This document shows positions 60,501 through 64,000 of a DNA stretch of 64,000 bases, one piece after another. Each line of letters begins with the position of its first letter. Position 1 is the stretch's first letter. The stretch comes from Stercorarius parasiticus (taxonomy: Eukaryota > Chordata > Aves > Charadriiformes > Stercorariidae), in NCBI GenBank assembly GCA_013396915.1, contig VWZL01004340.1, positions 620,001 through 684,000 of the forward strand, in the 5' to 3' direction. Under the pieces are notes generated by a model. The model did not search any database. It had not been told where the DNA came from and saw only the letters and a list, made by a program, of their open reading frames with translations. The position numbers and the translations under genes were made by a program.

Positions 60501-61682
60501 AACAGTCCCAGTACTAAAATAAGATACATATATTGTTTCTTTTAAAAAAAGTAGCTAAGGAATACAATACTGATTGTGGTCTTCTGGGATTTCTGAATTC
60601 ATTCGACAAACTTCATGTGCTCTTCTAGAAATAACAAATGCCTGCCGAAACTTAACTCCTTTTCAATCTTACTCAGCCAACAAGTTGAGACTTTTTTTAT
60701 TTTTAGGAAAAAACACATTAAAGTGATGGAGCAGCCCCTATAAAAGGAAAATCACATTTCATTTGGTCTACACTGATAAAATTCCACTAACGTTTCAGTC
60801 AAATCAGGCTTCTGGATTTTAAGATGTAACTTTAAAGGCCCCATTGATGGATTGCTGCTGTAATCAGAAAACATTAGTACATTGTTAAAACTACAGGAAT
60901 TACCCAATAACGCCTCTTAGGAAAGCGGAGCTAATTTCCCCAAAAGAGCAGAAAGCAGGCAGGGAAATAAATAACCCCTCCAGTACAAAACTGTTTATAT
61001 TTTAGTTCTCTTATTACTGAATTGTTTCCCAGCGTGGCAGATATTTCTAAGAGCACACACTAAAGAAGTCCCTTGAGCAATTCAACCAGATTCCCCAGGA
61101 CTTTTAGTGACCGTGAAACAGGCGCTTGTGGAAGAGAGCAGCTCCTCTCCCTGTCCCAGCCCCAGCGGGACTGCGCGAAGCTGTACACGATTTCATGCCC
61201 CGCTTTCACTGACCGGGACAGCCACCCAGAAAAAGAAAAAAAAAAAAAAAAAAGCAGCTTGCCTTTAAAAATGAAACACGAATTTGGCTGCCAAACAGCA
61301 GCGCTGCGATGGCAAGCCGGTCACGCGTGGCAAGCAAACACACACAACGGCGAAGTTCAGCCGTCCCAGCCCAGAAACGTGCAACCTCCGGAACCCCAGA
61401 AATGTTCACCGCCGGACCCGAACTTAAACTCCCCCGCGGATCGGCCCCTCTGGACCACACCGGCCCCTCTGGACCGGAGCGGGGCTCGTCGGCACACAAG
61501 CGGTTTCAGGAGCCGGCGAGGGGCTGCCCGCGGGTCCCGCCTCCCGCCCGTCCGGGGGTCCCGGTGCGGCGTGTGCCGGCGGACCCACCTGGGTTGAGGC
61601 TGCTCTGGAAGTAGAAGACGACCAGCAGGAACGAGCCCAGGCAGGCGACCAGCGCCAGCCGCGGCGCCCGGCTCCGCCGCAT
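29728..61682 (-). CDS. CHST13: CHST13, carbohydrate (chondroitin 4) sulfotransferase 13, spliced, 3 exons
   Basis: Joining 61682-61589, 34774-34692 and 30573-29728 on the minus strand gives 340 residues; human CHST13 is 341 as I recall. The enzyme moves sulfate from PAPS to the 4-hydroxyl of GalNAc in chondroitin in the Golgi. It is a type II protein: short basic tail (RRSRAPR), one signal-anchor helix (about residues 9-25), a stem with [12 protein letters not shown], and the catalytic domain. PAPS-binding motifs are visible: the 5'-phosphosulfate loop [12 protein letters not shown] (110-121) and the 3'-phosphate motif [17 protein letters not shown] (172-188, with Ser182). EEPFNEHW and the tail [11 protein letters not shown], with a final NYS sequon at about 330, are also kept. 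VHQQRREL and [17 protein letters not shown] fit CHST13 better than CHST11. All parts look intact. Confidence 0.94.
30692..30763 (-). other. Candidate CHST13 cassette exon (72 bp, phase 0-0)
   Basis: On the minus strand, TCTGTCTTTTGCCCCCAG precedes 24 open codons ([13 protein letters not shown], then [11 protein letters not shown]), followed by GTGACT. Inclusion between the stem and catalytic exons would keep frame and add an N-L-T glycosylation sequon to the stem. Skipping it gives a protein of the expected length. A 72-bp open stretch is common by chance, so this is a hypothesis. Confidence 0.35.
33651..34270 (-). mobile_element. CR1 LINE, 5'-truncated, in CHST13 intron 2
   Basis: The minus strand reads the end of CR1 ORF2. 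About 34250-33960 encodes [19 protein letters not shown] and [19 protein letters not shown]. After a frame break, 33919-33700 encodes [16 protein letters not shown] and onward, then the 3' tail ending at the TCATAGAA complement near 33653. The copy lacks the 5' part of the element and is broken. GTGTATATA occurs on both sides (33642-33650 and 34271-34279), a possible 9-bp target duplication. Confidence 0.93.
34271..34310. repeat. TA/TG-rich simple sequence beside CR1
   Basis: GTGTATATATGCATATACAT followed by a short TG run, directly next to the 5'-truncated end of the CR1 copy. It may be the insertion target. Confidence 0.75.
34692..34774 (-). CDS. CHST13: CHST13 stem exon
   Basis: This is an 83-base exon on the minus strand between TTTTCCAG and GTAAGG, entering in phase 1 and leaving in phase 0. 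It encodes [20 protein letters not shown] then QALYESDQ. The RSPLQ-LY motif is shared by CHST11 and CHST13 stems (RSPLQKLYD in human CHST13, as I recall). The splice phases join exactly to the flanking exons. Confidence 0.92.
34842..34891. repeat. Imperfect 32-bp tandem pair beside the CHST13 stem exon
   Basis: CCCAGTTGGGATGGGGCA occurs at 34842-34859 and 34874-34891, a 32-bp period, about 70 bases upstream of the stem exon acceptor (minus strand). It may be a local duplication close to the branch-point region. Confidence 0.8.
35015..35255. repeat. Copy A of an unidentified diverged element
   Basis: Shares ordered landmarks with 36380-36605: TTGGGAAATG (35054), GGCGTCTGTGCT then AGAGATA (35154-35175), GCTGAG-type middle, and GTTTCCAG near 35233. 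Spacing differs by only about ten bases between copies. The family is not recognised. Confidence 0.6.
36380..36605. repeat. Copy B of an unidentified diverged element
   Basis: Landmarks TTGGGAAATG (36382), GGCATCTGTGCT then AGAGATA (36492-36514), GGGCTGAGAGGCTC and TTTCCAGA (36580) occur in the same order and orientation as in 35015-35255. The reverse-strand translations also share STDA-I/V-SP. It may be an old transposable element or a duplicated non-coding element. Confidence 0.6.
37335..37443 (+). repeat. Polypurine (A/G) tract with a single C
   Basis: 109 bases of almost pure A and G with one C at 37376: long A-runs alternate with GGGGG blocks. Such homopurine mirror-like tracts can form triplex DNA and are difficult to sequence, so the length may be unreliable. 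Confidence 0.9.
39490..40440 (+). mobile_element. Probable ancient degraded CR1-type LINE
   Basis: Pieces follow the order of an old CR1 ORF2: GCTAGGCTGACATCAGCATT near 39687, AATCAGCATGGCATTTACTAAG near 39778, TGTGGTAGATCTTCACCC near 39865, and AAAAAGGCAAATGAAGTCCTG then ATATATCAGGTGAGGTATTTG near 40326-40370. All are heavily mutated with no usable frame. Boundaries are approximate. Confidence 0.5.
41214..41247. repeat. 17-bp exact tandem repeat
   Basis: TCACATTTGTGATGGAT occurs twice in a row (41214-41230, 41231-41247). Its core CACATTTGTG is itself a near palindrome. Confidence 0.9.
42147..42370 (+). mobile_element. CR1 LINE 3' end, severely 5'-truncated
   Basis: Starts GATTTAGATTAGATACTAGG and runs through the end of ORF2 (encoding [16 protein letters not shown] and [12 protein letters not shown] residues) to the terminal TTCTATGATTCTATGA at 42355-42370. 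The intact terminal motif marks a relatively young avian-type copy. About 224 bases long and non-coding. Confidence 0.93.
45200..45215. repeat. (CA)n microsatellite
   Basis: About eight CA units following a C-run, within CHST13 intron 1. Confidence 0.85.
47165..47196. repeat. 16-bp exact tandem repeat
   Basis: CCAGCGCAAAGTGCCA occurs twice in a row (47165-47180, 47181-47196) in CHST13 intron 1. Confidence 0.88.
53117..53525 (-). mobile_element. CR1 LINE 3' portion, 5'-truncated
   Basis: The plus strand begins GGAATCATAGAATGGTTTGG, the reverse complement of the avian CR1 terminus, and continues through the reversed 3' tail and ORF2 end (for example CCTTGAACACCTCCAGGGAT near 53234) to about 53525. 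It is inserted on the minus strand in CHST13 intron 1, broken and non-coding. Confidence 0.93.
59729..59748 (+). repeat. Poly-A run
   Basis: About twenty consecutive A. No SINE or retrocopy body is recognised just upstream. Confidence 0.85.
61230..61253 (+). repeat. A-rich run near the CpG island edge
   Basis: AAAA-G followed by a long A-run of about eighteen bases, at the low-coordinate border of the GC-rich CHST13 5' region. Confidence 0.85.
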
Positions 61683-61870
61683 CNACACCGGAGCGGCTCA
61701 GCCGCGGGAAGGGGAACTTGGCCCCCCGGGTGTCCCGCAGCGCTGGGGATGGCGCTGGGCGGCCGGCGGCCGCAGCGCCGTTCGCCCCATCCAGCCCCGC
61801 CGGAGCGGCGGTGCCAGCGGGGGGGACACGCGGTGTTGGAGGGAGGGGGGGGGGTCCTCGGCCTGCCAGC
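61270..61870 (-). promoter_or_regulatory. CHST13: CpG island and presumed CHST13 promoter/5' region
   Basis: The block is very GC- and CpG-rich, contains the first coding exon, and drops back to AT-rich DNA beyond about 61900. The transcription start should lie at or above about 61690 on the minus strand. No TATA box is evident, as is usual for such promoters. Confidence 0.75.
61589..61682 (-). CDS. CHST13: CHST13 first coding exon (cytosolic tail and signal anchor)
   Basis: ATG at 61682-61680 (minus strand) begins [17 protein letters not shown] then [13 protein letters not shown], a basic tail followed by a single signal-anchor helix. The exon leaves in phase 1 at GTGGGT, which fits the stem exon. 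An in-frame TGA lies just upstream at 61700-61698, so this is the first usable ATG. The anchor resembles the CHST11 anchor (LATCLGSFILVIFYFQS, as I recall). An ambiguous base sits at 61684. Confidence 0.9.
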
Positions 61871-64000
61871 GCTCGGGAGTACGCGCTTCCCCACCAAACT
61901 CCCGTGATGGCTTTAAAACTCCTCGTAGGGGAAGAGAGAGTTACTGGTGTGCTGGCAGGGCGCGGGAGGTGCCTGGTGGCTTTTCTCGTAAGCATCACGA
62001 AGTTGTGCAGCCTTAAAAATATACCTCTTCTGGTTTGTTATGTTTTGGCTAACCCCCTGGCCCTGCAGACTTTAGCCGGAAGCAATAATGCTTCTGACTA
62101 ATTTTAACTCAAGCAGTAAAGTTACACAGGAGGAGGACACAATTTTCTACCGAGCTCTGCATGTTTTTGCTAAGACAGAGCACAAAGCTCTCTTACCACG
62201 TCCTCTAACCCCCAGGCTCTGTAATTGCAGGCAAAACAAGCTCTGAGCTTCTGTTGCCCCAGTTTTGAAATAGCAGTAATGCTGTTGACCCACCTCTGTA
62301 AAACACTCAAGACCTACTCAAAGGCCACTTGCCAAATTAGAAAGTCTGGCTGAGCGCTGGCTTTCCACTGACAACAGTCCATCACTGCTTCTCTCTTCAT
62401 CCCCCAAATACTTCGCTTTAAGAAAAAGAGGACAGCTCAAGGAGGAGCCACTCAGAATGACAAAGAAAGCCTGGGTGTGTGCACATGCTGGGCTTCATTC
62501 TGCCCTCATTTAGGGCACAGTAAAGCAGGAGAATTAATTCATTGCAGTGAAGGAAGCTGGAATGAAATAAGAAGCCGAGCAGTGCCATGCAGGCCAAGCT
62601 GAGCTATCACCGTGCAATTACACAGCTCTTTAAAGTCCCTGTTGGATGGTCTAGAGAGGGGCAACAGAAATGAGACCACAGCTGAGACCCTAATATACTC
62701 ACACCTCCTTGCAAGGTCACAGCGGTGTCTGCGGTAACCCGTTGGAAAGATAACCTCAGCTCCTGAGCCCTGTGCCGGTCAGATGTGCAGGGAGGGACCG
62801 TAACCCCTGCTACCGGGGAGCGAGACAGGCAGCGCTAGGAGAGAGTTGATGGCTGCTAGCCGGGAATGGCTCTGCAGATGCAGGTTGTACTGCATTGCAA
62901 GTACTTCAAGCAATTTTCCTCCCCTTGACGAGTGCGCAAAGAGCTGGGATCTGCCTTACGTGCAAAGACAGGCTGAGAGACCCCAGGGACAAAGGGACTG
63001 GCTGAGTCCAGGTGCAGAGGAGGGACTGGTGTGGGTGAACACATTTTGGTACCTGCTTACAGGCATTACCCTCATGGTGGGGATGCACTACAAAGTGAAA
63101 CCTCCCCTGATTTTTGTTTCTGAAGAGGCTTCCAACAACCTCAGAGGGGAATAAACACGTAAGGGTTTTGTCAGTATTAGACGAGACCAGAGTGGTTTTC
63201 TGGGTATTCACTACAGCAAAAGGGACGTCTGGTGCTGCTGTCCTTGAACCTCTCAAGGGACAGAGCGAGGTTCAGAGACTGAAGGTGCATCAAGCCTGTG
63301 CAGTGGGAGCCCCCTTCCAGTAGCTTTTCAGGAGCTGGAAGGGGCACTCAGACAGTCGGTGAGTTTTTCACTATTTGCATCTCCCAGGACTGAAACACCA
63401 GAAAATTTGGACCAAGGCTATTAGAGGAGCTAAGGAAAATAATCACCTCTTTAGCCCGACTTCCCTGGTCTCAACAGAAGAAATAAAAACACTGCCAAGT
63501 GACCAAACCTCACCCATAGTTGGGCATTCCTTTTAAAAGAAAATACAATAAAACACCCCGGTTGAAACTCAGACACTGACCTGTTGAGTCCTGCTGACTG
63601 CTGTCTGTATTTCACACCCGAGGGCAGGGCCGGGGCCATCTGTGATCACATCAGATATGCAAGGCTCGTCTTCCAAGCAGTCCGAGGTGAATGTGCTGTT
63701 CACATCTGCGGGGCTAGATGAGGTAAGGGGAAACACGCCATGAAGATTTTATAGGAATCCTACTTGGACTCGGCTGCAAATGTGATCGGCTCCAATGCTA
63801 AAACACCCTTTTTAGAAGGACAAACACATTTTTCAAGGGGGAAGAGGTACATTACGGCATGAGCTGTTGGGTGGTAACGACACCAGCTGCTGGGAAGTCA
63901 GGGCTTTGCTGTTGCCTGTTTCCGTGTGTCTGAGAAACCCCCCTGGTCCCACGTGCTGACGGCTCGTACCATCCCCCTTCCCCTGCATCCCCATCCTACA
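61701..64000. other. Sequence upstream of CHST13
   Basis: GC-rich to about 61870, then ordinary sequence. I recognise no exon of a neighbouring gene, no RNA gene and no clear repeat. Frames of about 100 codons around 62850-63260 are not protein-like. Confidence 0.6.

Larger units (their letters stand above)
34775..61588 (-). other. CHST13: CHST13 intron 1 (26.8 kb)
   Basis: This holds CR1 copies at 42147-42370 and 53117-53525, a probable older CR1 at about 39490-40440, paired unidentified elements at 35015-35255 and 36380-36605, a polypurine tract at 37335-37443, short tandem repeats near 41214 and 47165, and A-runs near 41798, 56499, 59729 and 61230. No nested gene is recognised. Open frames up to 290 codons near 37.7-38.6 kb and 238 codons near 49.6-50.3 kb lack any family signature. 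Confidence 0.8.

Noticed and set aside
62650..63330. Possible CR1 remnant or exon upstream of CHST13
   Set aside because: Only short stretches (AGAGAGGGGCAACAGAAATGA, GACAGGCTGAGAGACCCC) resemble CR1, without consistent order, and the frames are not protein-like.
1..64000. CRISPR array, integron, phage or bacterial operon
   Set aside because: No regularly spaced repeats, no dense gene packing and no bacterial genes. Intron-exon structure and CR1 elements mark vertebrate DNA.

Overview
This window is vertebrate nuclear DNA, most likely from a bird. It has short coding exons bounded by GT-AG splice sites in long introns, a CpG-rich first exon, and CR1 LINE copies. Two of the CR1 copies keep the terminal TTCTATGAT-type motif typical of avian CR1. 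I see no prokaryotic gene, CRISPR array, tRNA or rRNA. The species cannot be named from what is visible.

Two protein-coding genes are recognised, and they point towards each other. The first is SLC41A3 (plus strand), an MgtE-like divalent-cation transporter. Ten coding exons, all phase-compatible, run from about 1495 to the stop at 20507-20509, with a probable polyadenylation signal at 21234-21239. The far N-terminus is unresolved: either an ATG at 1495 is used, or an upstream exon outside the window or unrecognised splices to 1595. The second is CHST13 (minus strand), a Golgi chondroitin 4-O-sulfotransferase. Three coding exons (61682-61589, 34774-34692, 30573-29728) encode a 340-residue protein. 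Its first exon lies in a CpG island and its first intron is about 26.8 kb. A phase-neutral 72-bp candidate cassette exon lies in its second intron.

Region by region: 1-1494 is upstream sequence or intron with no recognised feature. 1495-21260 is SLC41A3. 21260-29270 is intergenic, with a small GC-rich block near 27.1 kb, a G-run near 26.37 kb, and an AT-rich block containing an exact 30-bp tandem duplication near 25.4 kb. 29270-61682 is CHST13, whose introns hold young CR1 copies at 33651-34270, 42147-42370 and 53117-53525, a likely much older CR1 copy near 39.5-40.4 kb, a 109-bp polypurine tract near 37.4 kb, and two diverged copies of a roughly 220-bp element at about 35.0 and 36.4 kb. 61683-64000 is promoter and upstream sequence.

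The two genes have unrelated roles (Mg2+ transport and glycosaminoglycan sulfation), and nothing suggests a joint system. I found no convincing novel molecular system. The most useful leads are the candidate CHST13 cassette exon, the unidentified duplicated intronic element, and the changed neighbour arrangement relative to human.
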